This document shows positions 12,225-12,623 of a DNA stretch of 12,623 bases, one piece after another. Position 1 is the stretch's first letter, and each line of letters begins with the position of its first letter. The position numbers and the translations under genes were made by a program. Source of the stretch: UBA3775 sp964584255 (GTDB lineage: Bacteria; Bacillota; Clostridia; Lachnospirales; Lachnospiraceae); contig CAZOZM010000027.1 in assembly GCA_964584255.1 (NCBI GenBank), positions 1 to 12,623 on the forward strand, given 5' to 3'. Under the pieces are notes generated by a model. The model saw only the letters and a program-made list of their open reading frames with translations. It was not told where the DNA came from and ran no database searches.

Positions 12225-12593
12225 CTAAAATACCAGACCAGCTTCACGAGCTGCTTCTGCTAAAGCCTTAATTTTTCCTGCATATATAAAGCCGCCTCTG
12301 TCAAATACAACTTCAGTGATTCCTGAAGCGAGAGCCTTCTTTGCTACAGCAGTACCAAGTGCTGCTGCTGCTTCTACATTATTTGTCTTCTCAAGAGAAG
12401 CCTTGAGATCCTTATCTAATGTTGAAACAGCTACAAGTGTCTTCTGAGCTTCATCATCAATAATCTGTGCATACATATGATTATTGCTTCTGAAAACTGC
12501 AAGACGTGGTCTCACGGAAGTACCGGAGAAACGATTACGAACTCTGAGATGCTTTTTTCTACGTACATCTGATCTACATTCTTTGCTTACCAT
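12225..12593 (-). CDS. rplR: 50S ribosomal protein L18 (uL18)
   Basis: This 122-residue 5S rRNA-binding protein of the central protuberance has RRKKHLRVRNRFSGTSVRPR at residues 11-30, LAVFRSNNHMYAQIIDD, VFDRGGFIYAGKIKALAEAA and the conserved end REAGLVF. The start ATG has AAAGGAG about 8 nt upstream, just after the preceding stop codon. It lies between rplF and rpsE as usual in the spc operon. Confidence 0.97.
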   Translation of the reverse strand: MVSKECRSDVRRKKHLRVRNRFSGTSVRPRLAVFRSNNHMYAQIIDDEAQKTLVAVSTLDKDLKASLEKTNNVEAAAALGTAVAKKALASGITEVVFDRGGFIYAGKIKALAEAAREAGLVF

Positions 12594-12608
12594 AACTTAT
12601 TCTCCTTT

Positions 12609-12623
12609 CTACTTCTTACCGGT
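12609..12623 (-). CDS. rplF: 50S ribosomal protein L6, last codons (rest outside window)
   Basis: The minus strand gives Thr-Gly-Lys-Lys followed by TAG (12609-12611) at the window edge, 15 nt before rplR. uL6 proteins commonly end in such a Lys-rich tail, and rplF precedes rplR in the conserved spc order. The call rests on synteny plus four residues. Confidence 0.65.
   Translation of the reverse strand, partial: TGKK

Overview
The window is a low-GC Firmicutes (class Clostridia) chromosome segment. Gene order and protein character fit Lachnospiraceae: an rplQ product with a long internal insertion, an S4 without the four-cysteine zinc site, and ecf-truA-rplM-rpsI directly after the alpha operon. 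The family assignment is inferred, not searched. Apart from a toxin fragment at the left edge, every gene is on the minus strand, so transcription runs from high to low coordinates.

From right to left: (1) the distal spc operon, with the last codons of rplF, then rplR, rpsE, rpmD, rplO, secY, adk and infA. The map gene that usually sits between adk and infA is absent. (2) The alpha operon: rpmJ, rpsM, rpsK, rpsD, rpoA and rplQ, closed by a strong intrinsic terminator at about 4998-5030. (3) An ecf-truA cluster: one 592-residue gene carrying two ATPase domains (EcfA1 and EcfA2 joined), then ecfT and truA. (4) A separate rplM-rpsI operon with a good promoter, a candidate L13 leader and its own terminator. 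(5) A left-edge segment holding the 3' end of a holin-like type I toxin gene on the plus strand, its antisense RNA, and a small unrecognised ORF.

The genes work together in gene expression and its outlets. They encode 30S and 50S proteins, initiation factor IF-1, the RNA polymerase alpha subunit, the SecY channel, adenylate kinase, tRNA pseudouridine synthase and the shared energising module of ECF vitamin transporters.

The least ordinary parts are regulatory. Between infA and rpmJ a 13-bp perfect inverted repeat flanked by A and T tracts (terminator-like in both directions) is superimposed on a promoter whose -35 and -10 elements lie in the two arms. Between rpmJ and rpsM there is a 259-nt spacer with an extended -10 promoter and six consecutive small hairpins, a plausible structured leader for the S13-S11-S4-alpha-L17 transcript. 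At the fused ecfA gene, a Shine-Dalgarno sequence and ATG survive at about codon 280, where a separate ecfA2 would be expected to begin.
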